The notes under the pieces are model-generated. The model had not been told where the DNA came from, ran no database searches, and worked only from the letters and a program-made list of their open reading frames with translations. This document shows positions 1 to 8,946 of a stretch of 64,000 nucleotides of DNA, piece after piece (within the stretch, counting starts at the first letter, position 1; every line of letters starts with the position of its first letter). The translations under genes were made by a program, and so were the position numbers. Origin of the DNA: Arthrobacter sp. EpRS71 (GTDB taxonomy: Bacteria > Actinomycetota > Actinomycetes > Actinomycetales > Micrococcaceae); NCBI RefSeq assembly GCF_001512285.1, contig NZ_LNUV01000006.1:1345273-1409272 (forward strand), read 5' to 3'.

Positions 1-1
1 C

Positions 2-1498
2 AAAGCCGGAGCCGGCAACTTTGAGCTACTAGGCCGTCCCGACGGCATTGAAACCCTGGGCGGCGCCGATTTCGACGCCGCCGTCCTGCGCCACGTGATG
101 GGACACCTTGGCGATGGCCCGGCCATGGACCCGAGCTCTCCCGAGACTCTCGCGGCGTTGTCACGGTTGAAGCGGGAATGCCGGGAGGCCAAGGAAGCGC
201 TGTCCCTGGACAGCGAAGCCAGCGTGGCCGTATCCCTGCCCGGCACCCAGCTGTCGGTGCGGCTGGTTCGTGCCGAATTCGAAGCCATGATTGAGGCCCC
301 TGTCAGGGACACCGTGGCCGCCCTGAAGCGTAGCCTGCGAAGCATCAACCTTGAAGCCCAAGACCTCAGCGCTGTACTGCTGATCGGCGGGTCATCCCGG
401 ATTCCACTCGTGGCAGAGCTGATCTCGGTGGAACTGGACCGTCCGATCGCCGTCGACGCCGACCCAAAATCGTCCATCTGCCTTGGCGCTGCCGTAGCTG
501 CCCTGCGCTCGCAAGGGGCGGACGCAGTGGATGCCGCGGCAGCTTCGGCCAGGGCCGCCTCAGCTGTGGCCTCCGGGCCTGCGGCAACGAGTGCGGCCGC
601 CGCGCTGGGCAGGCCGCACGTGCCCGGCCGGGCTCCCGTCTTCAGTCACCTCAAGGCGGCCTCTGCCAAAACGGGCCGGCATGCCCCGCGGCCCCGCGTG
701 CGGATGGCCGCAGCGGCCGCTGCAGCCGCAGCCGCGCTGACCATCGCCACAGCTACGGCGGCCCAGAGCCCCGACGGCTCCGGGCTGCTGGCCACCATGT
801 TCGGCAACCAGGCAGCAGACGTGATGCGCGACGGCGGTGCACAGGCTCCCGGCGCACAGGCCGCTGGGGCTCACGCTGGTGGCGTCGCCGGTTCGTCGCC
901 GGTTGCCGGAGGACCGGCCGCTGGACTCGAAGCGAGTGCCAAGGCCGGGGGCACGGGGGCGGGAACCAACGGACGGGCGCCCGCCAAGCAAGGCGCGAAC
1001 GCAGGTACAGGGGGCGCAGGTTCTGGCAGTGCGGGTTCGGGCTCCGGGACCACTGCGGGGACGGGAACGGGGGCAGCCGGCACCACCCCACCGGTTGCCC
1101 CGGAAACTCCCACTTCTCAGGTTTCTCAGGCTCCAGGCACCCAGACGCCGGGGACCCCAGCCGCACCTACAACCCCTGCACCCGATCCCACAGGAGGTGC
1201 CGCCAGCGGACCGACTCCTCCGCCAACCACCCCACCCACAACGCCACCGGTAACCGGGCCCACAACACCGCCGGTGGGCGAACCGACAACACCGCCCACC
1301 ACACCCGCAGACCCGGCAACTCCATCGCCTGAGCCAACCCAGCCCCAGCCCGAGCCGACGGTAGTCCAAGACCCTCCACCGGCGTCACCGGAACCAACAC
1401 TGCCGACGGAGACCACGCCGCCGGCCGCCCCTGAGCCAGCGCCCTTACCAGCGGAAACCGGGCCCATACCGGATCCAGCGCTGCTCTCGGCGGTCTAA
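2..1498 (+). CDS. Hsp70-family protein with membrane anchor and Pro-rich tail (5' end missing)
   Basis: The reading frame is open from the first bases of the window, so the start and most of the N-terminal ATPase lie upstream; 498 residues are visible. Two Hsp70/actin-fold signatures remain: a GGADFD segment near visible residue 20 and VLLIGGSSRIPLV near residue 125, which is the third Hsp70 signature. A canonical substrate-binding domain does not follow. Instead there is an Ala-rich linker, a probable membrane span (about 235-254) after Arg-rich residues, then a Gly/Ala- and finally Pro/Thr-rich tail of about 240 residues, probably outside the cell. It stops 3 nt before the LuxR-type gene, so they are probably co-transcribed. 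An Hsp70-type ATPase is clear. A role with the downstream dynamin-like genes is inference. Confidence 0.82.
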   Translation, partial: KAGAGNFELLGRPDGIETLGGADFDAAVLRHVMGHLGDGPAMDPSSPETLAALSRLKRECREAKEALSLDSEASVAVSLPGTQLSVRLVRAEFEAMIEAPVRDTVAALKRSLRSINLEAQDLSAVLLIGGSSRIPLVAELISVELDRPIAVDADPKSSICLGAAVAALRSQGADAVDAAAASARAASAVASGPAATSAAAALGRPHVPGRAPVFSHLKAASAKTGRHAPRPRVRMAAAAAAAAAALTIATATAAQSPDGSGLLATMFGNQAADVMRDGGAQAPGAQAAGAHAGGVAGSSPVAGGPAAGLEASAKAGGTGAGTNGRAPAKQGANAGTGGAGSGSAGSGSGTTAGTGTGAAGTTPPVAPETPTSQVSQAPGTQTPGTPAAPTTPAPDPTGGAASGPTPPPTTPPTTPPVTGPTTPPVGEPTTPPTTPADPATPSPEPTQPQPEPTVVQDPPPASPEPTLPTETTPPAAPEPAPLPAETGPIPDPALLSAV

Positions 1499-1501
1499 CC
1501 C

Positions 1502-3343
1502 ATGACGGGACAGGACCATAGGCCCGGGTATGACACCACAGGGGCGGACGACCAAGGCTTGTCCAAGAAAACCTCTGCTGCCCTAATCCGTTCCCAGCAA
1601 AAGGACCTTGTGGACGAAGCGATGGAGTTGGGCCAGCCGCTAGGGGAGCTGGCCCGGGATCTTGCGCGGCAAGGGTACAAGGACCCCCGTGTTGTGGATG
1701 AGCTCGAACAGTCCGCGGATGACGCTTTGGAAACTGACCCACGTCTGGCTGCTGAGCTGTATGCCGAGGCACTTTTGGCCGGGGGAGACGAGGTTCCCAA
1801 GGCCGCCAGACGCGCCCAGGCTCAAGCGGCAAGTGGTGACTTGAACGCAGCGGGAAGGACAGCGGATCGGCTCCTGGCCAAGCCCGGGGCGCCTGACCTT
1901 CGCCTGGGAGTGGATGTAGCCGCGGCTGTCTGGGCGCAGCGTGGAATGCTGTCCCGCAGCGCGGATACGTACAGCTGGCTTGGACCGGACAGGTTAGAGG
2001 GCTCGGCCCCTCTTGCTGTGGTGGCCATGATCGGCACGGGTGATTTCGCGGCCACCGAAGAGATTCTGGCAGCTGCTCCCACCAGCGGTTCGCCGACGCT
2101 CTTGGCGGTTGCCTTGTCCCTGACCCAAGACGGAGTCCTCCGGACGGTGGGACCCGCCCCGGACTTGGCGCTGCCTGAGCTCATCAGGGCCTCGGACATG
2201 CTCAACGCGGCAGGCAGCTCCATCCCGTTGCCGGAAACACCGGGTGCCCTGGCCGCTTTGTGCGCCCTCCACAGCGGGGAGCCGGAGGTGGCGGACGCCG
2301 TGCTCAAAGCAGCCCTGGCTGCAGGCCAAGGAGGCGATGCCTGCCGTCCCCGGTTGTTCCTGCTGAGGGCGTGGTCCTCCATGCAGCAGGACGAAGCCGA
2401 CGATGCCCGCCTGGCCATCAACGAGGCCCTCAAAGCAAACCACTGGCCTTTGGCACCCCGGGATGGGTTCATGCTGGCGGCCTTGGAAGTGGGGCTTGCC
2501 CGGCGGGGCAGTGACGTGCACGAGCTTGTGCTGGCTTGGGACAGGGCCCGTGAAGCGATGATGCACGTGTCCGTGGATCTTTACAGCCTTCTGCCCTGGG
2601 GAGAACTCATGATCACCGCGGCCCGGTTGCGGGAATCAAGAAGGGTTGGGCATTATCTGGACAGCGCCTGGGATCTGCTGGCTCGGTTGGGTAACCCCCT
2701 CATGTGGTCTGTGCCATTGCACTGGGCAGCGGTGCAGGCGGCCCTGCTGAGCGAAGACCCGGCCGGTCTCGCCCCGCACGCGGCAGCGCTGGTGCGCGCC
2801 TCTGAACACAGCCATCTGGCGTCCGTGCTCGCCACCGGCGGTAAGGCTTGGGTCTCCGTCCTGGCAGGCCGCTTTGAAGCGTCCGACGTCGAAACAGCGG
2901 CCCGCGGGTTGGCCGCCGTCGGGATGCCGTGGGAGGGTGCCCGCCTGGCGGGCCATGCAGCAGCGCACGCGGATGAGCGACGAGACATGGTGAAACTGCT
3001 GGCGTGCGCCAGGGATATTCATCCCCAAGGCGCAGCACCTTCCTCAGGGGCGTCCCAGCGGCAGGAGGACGCCAGAACTACCTCTACCGATCAACCTGTC
3101 ATGGAGGACGGCGGCGGTCCAGGGGCTTATGACTCTTCCGGGCTTAGCGCCCGGGAACGCGAAGTGGGGCGGCTCATCCTGGAGGGCAAGACCTACCGGG
3201 AGATTGGTGAAGCCATCTACATCTCACCCCGCACGGCGGAGCACCATGTGGCACGGATGAGGCGACGCCTGGGAGCAGAAAACCGCTCAGAACTCCTGGT
3301 CCGCTTGAGACTGGTGTTGGGGGAGGGGTACCCGCCTCCGTAG
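1502..3343 (+). CDS. LuxR-family HTH transcriptional regulator
   Basis: This 613-residue protein ends in a textbook LuxR/GerE helix-turn-helix (about residues 545-605), with LSAREREVGRLI, then YREIGEAIYISPRTAEHHV. The 540 residues before it are Ala/Leu-rich helices resembling TPR/MalT-like arrays. No Walker A is visible, so it is not a complete LAL-type ATPase regulator. The ATG lies 3 nt after the Hsp70 stop and no good Shine-Dalgarno is visible, so translation is probably coupled. The IniB-like and dynamin-like genes follow on the same strand, making them the likely targets. Direct repeats CCCCTAACG lie just after this gene and could be its sites, which is untested. Confidence 0.85.
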   Translation: MTGQDHRPGYDTTGADDQGLSKKTSAALIRSQQKDLVDEAMELGQPLGELARDLARQGYKDPRVVDELEQSADDALETDPRLAAELYAEALLAGGDEVPKAARRAQAQAASGDLNAAGRTADRLLAKPGAPDLRLGVDVAAAVWAQRGMLSRSADTYSWLGPDRLEGSAPLAVVAMIGTGDFAATEEILAAAPTSGSPTLLAVALSLTQDGVLRTVGPAPDLALPELIRASDMLNAAGSSIPLPETPGALAALCALHSGEPEVADAVLKAALAAGQGGDACRPRLFLLRAWSSMQQDEADDARLAINEALKANHWPLAPRDGFMLAALEVGLARRGSDVHELVLAWDRAREAMMHVSVDLYSLLPWGELMITAARLRESRRVGHYLDSAWDLLARLGNPLMWSVPLHWAAVQAALLSEDPAGLAPHAAALVRASEHSHLASVLATGGKAWVSVLAGRFEASDVETAARGLAAVGMPWEGARLAGHAAAHADERRDMVKLLACARDIHPQGAAPSSGASQRQEDARTTSTDQPVMEDGGGPGAYDSSGLSAREREVGRLILEGKTYREIGEAIYISPRTAEHHVARMRRRLGAENRSELLVRLRLVLGEGYPPP

Positions 3344-3517
3344 CGGCAACCCCCTCCACCCCCTAACGCGAAACCCCACTATCCCCTAACGGTGGAGGAC
3401 GCGGTAGGGGGACCACCCCCGATGCCCCGCCACCAGCCCCGGCAATACGTTGAATGCAAGCCCGGCAAAGGCGCCGGGCGTATCAAAATCCATCACAGAA
3501 TTTGAGGGAGCACTCCA
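3344..3517 (+). promoter_or_regulatory. Leader region of the iniB-like gene
   Basis: This 174-nt gap separates the regulator from the IniB-like gene. It holds a direct repeat CCCCTAACG at 3360-3368 and 3383-3391 (23-bp spacing). It also has a small hairpin, GCCCGGC/GCCGGGC, at 3460-3479 and a Shine-Dalgarno GAGGGAG at 3504-3510 before the ATG at 3518. No clear -35/-10 pair stands out. Confidence 0.45.
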
Positions 3518-4801
3518 ATGCCTACACTCGCACAACAGCTCGTGCAGTTCCTGATGAGCCTGTTCAACGATCCTGATGCCGCCGAAGAATTTGTGCGCGA
3601 TCCGGAAGCGGCCCTCGCTGCAGCCGGCCTCCGCGATGTGTCTTCGGCCGACGTCGACGCCGTTCGCCCGGTAGTCCTCGACTACGCACCCATCAACGCA
3701 CGCTCGTCCTTCGACCGCGAATACAACACCGGCGGCAACACCGCTTCCACCGGTGGAGGCGGCGCCTGGGGTGGACACGACGACGATGACCACCCGCACG
3801 GCGGTGGTGGCGGCGGACGCCCGGATCACGACGATGACGACCACGGCCACGATGGCGGTGGACACGGCGGGGGCTGGGGCGGCCACGACGACGATGATCA
3901 CGACGGCGGTGGACACGGTGGGGGCGACGACCACGACGGCGGTGGACACGGTGGCGGCGGTGACTGGGATGACCACGCACACGCCGTTCAGCAGCTTGTC
4001 CATGTGGTGAATAACTACTCGTACACCACCACTATCGACGACCGCGACACGATCACCGACCAGTCGGTCAACCAGAACATCTGGGCCGACGGAGATGTCA
4101 CGCAGCTCTTCAACCAGGACGCTGTGGTTGCCTCGGGCGACGGCGCTGTTGCTGCCGGCGACGACGTCAGCAATGCGGGCAATACGACCACCACCACTAC
4201 CACCACTAACAACCAAAACCATTCGGTGAACTACTCCGAATCGGGCGACGGCGACCTTGAAGTGGGCAACACGGACATTGAGGTCAGGGATTCGTTCAAC
4301 GACAATTCCGATCACTCCGTGACCAAGGATTCCTACAACACCGACGTTGACGTGGACGTTGATATTGAGGACTCCTTCAACACTGACAACTCCACGAATA
4401 CGGACAATTCGAACAACTCGGTCAATGTCTCGGATTCGTTCAATGACAACTCGGACAACTCTGATAACTCGGACAACTCCGATAACTCCGTCACGGACAA
4501 CTCCGTGAACGTGGCTGACTCGTTCAACGACAACTCCACCGATGTGGATGTTGACGTCGAGGACGTTCAACTCATCAACGACTCCGTGGTGGTCCAGGAC
4601 AACGAGTTGGACCTCGAGTACTCGCCGGACAACTCCACCAACATCGAAGTGGACGACGTCAACGTGGTCAACGATTCCATCGTGGTGACAGACAACGAGT
4701 TGGAGTACGACAATTCCACGAACCTCGAAGACGTGGAGGTGGAATACAACGACATCGACGACTCGATCGTGGTTGCCAAGAATGATGTGGACATCGATTA
4801 G
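3518..4801 (+). CDS. IniB N-terminal domain protein with low-complexity Asp/Asn/His repeats
   Basis: This 427-residue protein starts with an IniB-type N-terminal domain (residues 1-60): LAQQLVQFLMSLFNDPDAAE, then EAALAAAGL. Residues 75-155 are Gly/His/Asp-rich with repeated GGHDDDDH and DGGGHGGG blocks that could bind metal. The remainder is rich in Asp, Asn, Ser and Val, with tandem DNS units (around 4440-4500) and recurring DSFNDNS and SIVV.DNE motifs. There is no signal peptide and no catalytic motif. A strong Shine-Dalgarno (GAGGGAG) supports the ATG. In mycobacteria iniB begins the isoniazid-inducible iniBAC operon, and here it also precedes two dynamin-like genes. Very acidic, solenoid-like or disordered behaviour is inference. 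Confidence 0.8.
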   Translation: MPTLAQQLVQFLMSLFNDPDAAEEFVRDPEAALAAAGLRDVSSADVDAVRPVVLDYAPINARSSFDREYNTGGNTASTGGGGAWGGHDDDDHPHGGGGGGRPDHDDDDHGHDGGGHGGGWGGHDDDDHDGGGHGGGDDHDGGGHGGGGDWDDHAHAVQQLVHVVNNYSYTTTIDDRDTITDQSVNQNIWADGDVTQLFNQDAVVASGDGAVAAGDDVSNAGNTTTTTTTTNNQNHSVNYSESGDGDLEVGNTDIEVRDSFNDNSDHSVTKDSYNTDVDVDVDIEDSFNTDNSTNTDNSNNSVNVSDSFNDNSDNSDNSDNSDNSVTDNSVNVADSFNDNSTDVDVDVEDVQLINDSVVVQDNELDLEYSPDNSTNIEVDDVNVVNDSIVVTDNELEYDNSTNLEDVEVEYNDIDDSIVVAKNDVDID

Positions 4802-4859
4802 CACCAAAGAGATCCGAGCGTCATAAAGGAAAGACAGGACGTTCACGAACACCCCCAGC

Positions 4860-4895
4860 AGTGCCCGGCAGACGCCAGAACGTCTGCCGGGCACT
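4860..4895 (+). terminator. Strong hairpin between iniB-like and iniA-like genes
   Basis: A perfect stem, GTGCCCGGCAGACG pairing with its complement around the loop CCAGAA, plus one outer A-T pair. No run of T follows, so it may attenuate or process the transcript rather than fully stop it. Confidence 0.65.
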
Positions 4896-4947
4896 TCGTG
4901 GCCTCACGGGATCAGACGGCCGAGGCAAACGGAACAGAGGACAGACG

Positions 4948-6861
4948 GTGACGGAAACAGGACGCATGACCACCCTGGTGGAGCAGGGCATGGCGCTGGC
5001 AGGGGACCGGAGCGACCTCCGGCGCCGACTGGAGAATACCCTCAACCGCTTGAGTGATCCCAGCGTCCGCGTGATTGTGGTGGGCGAGTTCAAACAAGGT
5101 AAGAGCCAGCTCATCAACGCCTTGGTGAACGCACCCGTCTGCCCCGTTGATGATGACATTGCCACCTCCGTCCCTACGGTGGTACGGCAGGGGGATCCGG
5201 CGTCGGCCGTTGTCCTGGTACCCGGCCAACACAACGGCGCGGCGGGAACCGAAGGAGAGCCCGGCGGCGGGGAAAGCGGGCTGGAACGGCAACCGGTGCA
5301 CCTGGATCAACTCGCGGAGTTCGTCTCCGAAAAGGGCAACCCGGGCAATACGAAGAACATCGTGGCCGCCGAAGTCTCACTGCCGCGAAAACTGCTGGCC
5401 GGCGGACTGACCATCGTGGACTCCCCAGGCGTAGGTGGCTTGGGCTCAACACACACACTGACCACACTGACTGCATTGCCATCAGCTCACGCCATGGTTT
5501 TCGTTTCCGACGCCTCGCAGGAATACACCGAGCCGGAGATGCGGTTCCTGCGGCAAGCGATGCGCATCAGCCCCAACGTCCTGTGCGTATTGTCAAAGAC
5601 CGACCTTTATCCAAGTTGGCGCCAGATCGCCGATCTGGATCAGAGGCATTTGGCAGGCGTCGGCGCCGATATTCCGCTGTTTCCGGTGTCCTCCGAGTTG
5701 CGACTCCATGCGGCACGGCTTCAGGACGCTGAGCTGAATGCCGAATCAGGATTCCCGGCTCTGATAGGCCATCTGAGGAACACCATTGTGGGCGGGGCCG
5801 CCCGAATGCAACGCAAATCCGTCAGCAATGACCTTCAGTCCGTCACCGAGAACCTCCGGCTCGCCCTGAGTTCGGAACTTGAAGCCCTGGAAAATCCTGC
5901 AGGAACGCCCCAGATGATCGCCGGCCTGACTGCAGCGAAGGAGGACGCGGACTCGCTGCGCAAACGCTCCGCCCGTTGGCAGATAACGCTCAACGACGGC
6001 GTCGGTGACCTGATTGCGGACATGGAGTACGACCTGAGGGACAGGCTGCGCAGGATCCAGCGCGAGGCCGAAATTGCCATTGATCAGGGTGATCCGGGAC
6101 CCGCCTGGGAGCAGTTCACGCAATGGCTGGAACAGAGCACGGCAGCCGCAGTGTCGGACACCTTCGTGTGGACCAGCGAACGTTCGCTATGGTTGGCCGG
6201 CCAAGTAGCGGAGCACTTCTCAGAAGAGGTGGTGGCACTCCCCGCCTTGAAGGTGGCAGAGACCGGCGGCGTACTGGACCCCGTAGCCGATATTCAGGAG
6301 ATGCAAGACGGCAGGCTCGGGCCGCTGCAGAAGGTGCTGATCGGGATGCGTGGGTCCTACGGGGGTGTGCTCATGTTTGGACTCCTGACAGGTCTCTTTG
6401 GGATGGCCCTCATCAATCCGCTGTCCGTAGGGGCAGGCCTGATGCTGGGCAGGAAGGCCTACCGGGAAGACAAGGAAGCACGGCTCAAGCAACGGCAATC
6501 AGAAGCCAAGATCCTGGTCCGGAAGCACGTGGACGACGTTGTGTTCCAGGTGGGCAAACAGCTCAAGGACAGGCTGCGGCTGGTCCAGCGGGCCACACGG
6601 GACCACTTCACGGAGATCGCAGAGGAGCACCACCGTTCCCTCGCGGAATCCGTGGCGGCCGCACAGAAAGCGGCAGCCACGTACGCCGTGGAACGCGATA
6701 TGCGAATCAAGGAGATACGAAACCAGCTCAAAGCAGTGGACGCCTTGGCCAAGGCCGCGCAGCAACTGCACGAAGAACCATCCACGGGTGCGGAGGCCAC
6801 CCCTCCGCAGGCCAGCCCTCCGCAGGCCAGCACAGCATCCTCGGCGGTCCCGGCAGGATGA
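4948..6861 (+). CDS. Dynamin-family GTPase, IniA-like
   Basis: A 637-residue dynamin-like protein. GTPase motifs are GEFKQGKS (P-loop, near residue 50), a switch Thr in IATSVPT, DSPGVGG (G3) and SKTD (G4). The C-terminal half is helical with a hydrophobic membrane-insertion patch (GGVLMFGLLTGLFGMALI) and long coiled-coil-like stretches, as in bacterial dynamins such as M. tuberculosis IniA. I chose GTG 4948 because AGAGG precedes it. ATG 4966 is possible, and a further upstream in-frame ATG would start inside the hairpin. The stop overlaps the next gene in ATGA. Known relatives remodel or fuse membranes in a GTP-dependent way. The pairing with IniB and a second dynamin argues for membrane stress protection. 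Confidence 0.85.
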   Translation: MTETGRMTTLVEQGMALAGDRSDLRRRLENTLNRLSDPSVRVIVVGEFKQGKSQLINALVNAPVCPVDDDIATSVPTVVRQGDPASAVVLVPGQHNGAAGTEGEPGGGESGLERQPVHLDQLAEFVSEKGNPGNTKNIVAAEVSLPRKLLAGGLTIVDSPGVGGLGSTHTLTTLTALPSAHAMVFVSDASQEYTEPEMRFLRQAMRISPNVLCVLSKTDLYPSWRQIADLDQRHLAGVGADIPLFPVSSELRLHAARLQDAELNAESGFPALIGHLRNTIVGGAARMQRKSVSNDLQSVTENLRLALSSELEALENPAGTPQMIAGLTAAKEDADSLRKRSARWQITLNDGVGDLIADMEYDLRDRLRRIQREAEIAIDQGDPGPAWEQFTQWLEQSTAAAVSDTFVWTSERSLWLAGQVAEHFSEEVVALPALKVAETGGVLDPVADIQEMQDGRLGPLQKVLIGMRGSYGGVLMFGLLTGLFGMALINPLSVGAGLMLGRKAYREDKEARLKQRQSEAKILVRKHVDDVVFQVGKQLKDRLRLVQRATRDHFTEIAEEHHRSLAESVAAAQKAAATYAVERDMRIKEIRNQLKAVDALAKAAQQLHEEPSTGAEATPPQASPPQASTASSAVPAG

Positions 6862-8342
6862 TGGACTCGGGCATCGCCGGAGCCTCGGCCCTGCTCCGGC
6901 AAGCGAAGGAAATCTTCCACCAGGACCCAGCTGCGCTTGCGGTGGTGCATGAGCTGGAGGGCAGGCTGGAAGGGCCTTTACGGATAGCCGTGGCCGGAAT
7001 GGTCAAAGCCGGCAAATCCACGCTTCTCAATGCGATCATCGGCGAGGAAATCGCGCCCACTGATGCCGGGGAATGCACTCGGATTGTCACGTGGTACCGC
7101 TACGGTCACACCCCCAGGATCACGCTTCATCCCATCATCGGAGAGCCGAGGGCGCTCCCGGTCACCCGGGACGATGGCCGATTGGTCTTCAGCTTGGGCG
7201 AGGTCCGGGTCGAGGACGTGGAACGCCTGGTGGTGGACTGGCCTGCAGCGAGCCTGCGGGAGCTGACGCTGATCGATACCCCCGGAATCGCCTCGTTGTC
7301 ACAGGACGTGTCAGGACGGTCCATGGATTTCCTCCTCCCCGAAGACGCCCCCATGGCCGCCGATGCCGTCATCTACCTCATGCGGCATCTTCACGCCTCG
7401 GATGTCAGGTTCCTCGAATCCTTCAAGGACACTGCCGCGGGTCAATCCGGAACTGTGAATGCGTTGGCGGTCCTGTCACGCGCCGATGAGATCGGCGCAG
7501 GACGAATCGATTCCCTCATTTCGGCAGCAGTGATCGCGGACAGGTATAGCCGCGACCAGAATCTCAGGCCACTTGCCTTGGGTGTTGTCCCGGTTGCCGG
7601 CCTGCTGGCGCAAAGTTCGCGGACCATGCGGCAGACCGATTTCGAGGCCATGGGACTGTTGGCGCAGTTGGACAGGAATCAGCGGGAGAGGCTGATGCTG
7701 TCGGCTGACCTCTTTGCCCGTGCAGCAGGGCCCGCGGGGCTCAGCCAGGAAGCCAAGGCGTCGCTGGTGCAGAGATTTGGCCTGTTTGGCATCCGCCTGG
7801 GAGTTGCCTTGATCCGGGGTGGCATCAGCAACCCCACGGAACTCGCCCATGAGTTGGCACGGCGTAGTGGCCTCGGCCAGTTGCTCGACAACATTGCCTC
7901 CCTGTTCCAAACGCGGGCGGACGCACTCAAGGCTCGTGCCGCCGTCGTGGGTTTGGAAGCCTTGCTGCGCGGTTCACCGAAAGACGTTGCCATGCAGTTG
8001 GAAGCAAGCTTGGAGCGGCTTCAGGTTGGCGCGCACGAGTTCCGGGAATTGAAGCTCCTCACTTCGTTGCGCACAGGTGGCCTCATCCTGGCCCCGGAGT
8101 TGTCGGCTGAGGCTGAGCAGCTGGTGGGCGGCCGGGGGAACACCCTTCCGCTGAGGCTGGGCTTGGACCCGGGGGCAACCCCGGAGCAGATCAGTGACGC
8201 TGCACGGTTCCGCCTGAATCGGTGGCGGCTGATCGCGGAAAACCCCCTCACTGAGCCGGCAGCACTGGACGCGTGCCGGGTAGTCCTCCGAAGCTGTGAA
8301 GGGATGCTCGCGGCTCTTCCAGCGGCTCACTCCGTTGGTTAG
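6858..8342 (+). CDS. Dynamin-family GTPase, IniC-like
   Basis: A 494-residue partner of the preceding GTPase, starting in its ATGA overlap. GTPase motifs are GMVKAGKST (P-loop, near residue 45), DTPGIAS (G3) and SRADE (G4). The C-terminal part is helical and has no obvious hydrophobic paddle, unlike the upstream protein. The frame stays open upstream to 6123 inside the previous gene, but that extension is a shadow with unrelated composition. Paired bacterial dynamins often act as hetero-oligomers, and the overlap suggests fixed stoichiometry. The stop overlaps the stop of the next, convergent gene by 4 bp. Confidence 0.85.
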   Translation: MMDSGIAGASALLRQAKEIFHQDPAALAVVHELEGRLEGPLRIAVAGMVKAGKSTLLNAIIGEEIAPTDAGECTRIVTWYRYGHTPRITLHPIIGEPRALPVTRDDGRLVFSLGEVRVEDVERLVVDWPAASLRELTLIDTPGIASLSQDVSGRSMDFLLPEDAPMAADAVIYLMRHLHASDVRFLESFKDTAAGQSGTVNALAVLSRADEIGAGRIDSLISAAVIADRYSRDQNLRPLALGVVPVAGLLAQSSRTMRQTDFEAMGLLAQLDRNQRERLMLSADLFARAAGPAGLSQEAKASLVQRFGLFGIRLGVALIRGGISNPTELAHELARRSGLGQLLDNIASLFQTRADALKARAAVVGLEALLRGSPKDVAMQLEASLERLQVGAHEFRELKLLTSLRTGGLILAPELSAEAEQLVGGRGNTLPLRLGLDPGATPEQISDAARFRLNRWRLIAENPLTEPAALDACRVVLRSCEGMLAALPAAHSVG

Positions 8343-8941
8343 GTAACCCGTTCGCTCAGCAACCAGGTGGTGGTGGCCGGGAGGAACAGCAGAATCAGAC
8401 CAGCCGCAGCCAGGATGAACTGGACCGCCAGCAGCGCCGTTGTCAGGGTGCCATCCGCTCCGGGCGCCACCACGAAGTCGGCGGTGATGACGGTGACTAC
8501 CGCGTGCAGGAGAACCAGCGGGGCAAGTGCCCAGCGGGCCCAGAGCCGGCGTTTGAACAGGACCGCCAACAGGATCGCTTCCATGGCCACCACCAAGGCA
8601 AGCATGGTGAGGCTTCCCAGGAAGACGACGGCTGTGGCCCCCTCCACTGCGTTGGCGTCGCCGTCGGGAACCATCCCTCCGATCACGCCTTTCAGGCGTT
8701 CGACGTGGGAGTCCCGGCCGAGAAAGCCTGTTGCCACCACGGCGATCCCCGCCACGAAGCTGGCCACCCAGAGGGAACGTGAGACCCGGGCGGGTGCGGG
8801 CGGTTTGACCACCGCCGCTATGGGCGGCGGCGTGGAGAGCGAAATGCCAGGGCGTGGTGGTGGCGCGGAAGGTGATGCGGGCCCGCTGACTGATGGCGTG
8901 GAGGAAGGTGTCTGCCGTGATCCATCAGCTTGCTGGGCCAT
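8339..8941 (-). CDS. Hypothetical four-helix membrane protein
   Basis: A 200-residue protein. The first 60 residues are Pro/Ser-rich and probably cytoplasmic and disordered. Four hydrophobic segments follow (about 62-80, 104-125, 134-153, 165-192) with short loops. I recognise no family motif. It starts 5 nt after the stop of the PLDc_N gene and is likely co-transcribed with it. Its stop codon overlaps that of the IniC-like gene on the other strand, leaving no room for a terminator between them. Confidence 0.7.
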   Translation of the reverse strand: MAQQADGSRQTPSSTPSVSGPASPSAPPPRPGISLSTPPPIAAVVKPPAPARVSRSLWVASFVAGIAVVATGFLGRDSHVERLKGVIGGMVPDGDANAVEGATAVVFLGSLTMLALVVAMEAILLAVLFKRRLWARWALAPLVLLHAVVTVITADFVVAPGADGTLTTALLAVQFILAAAGLILLFLPATTTWLLSERVT

Positions 8942-8946
8942 GTTCC

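Noticed and set aside
3386-4894. A 502-codon open frame on the minus strand opposite the IniB-like gene.
   Set aside because: It is the antisense of D/N/V-rich repeats and gives an implausible Val/His-rich protein; the plus-strand gene has an IniB domain and a strong Shine-Dalgarno.
6123-6857. An N-terminal extension of the IniC-like dynamin.
   Set aside because: It overlaps the IniA-like gene in another frame and is Arg/Gly-rich; the ATGA start at 6858 is standard.
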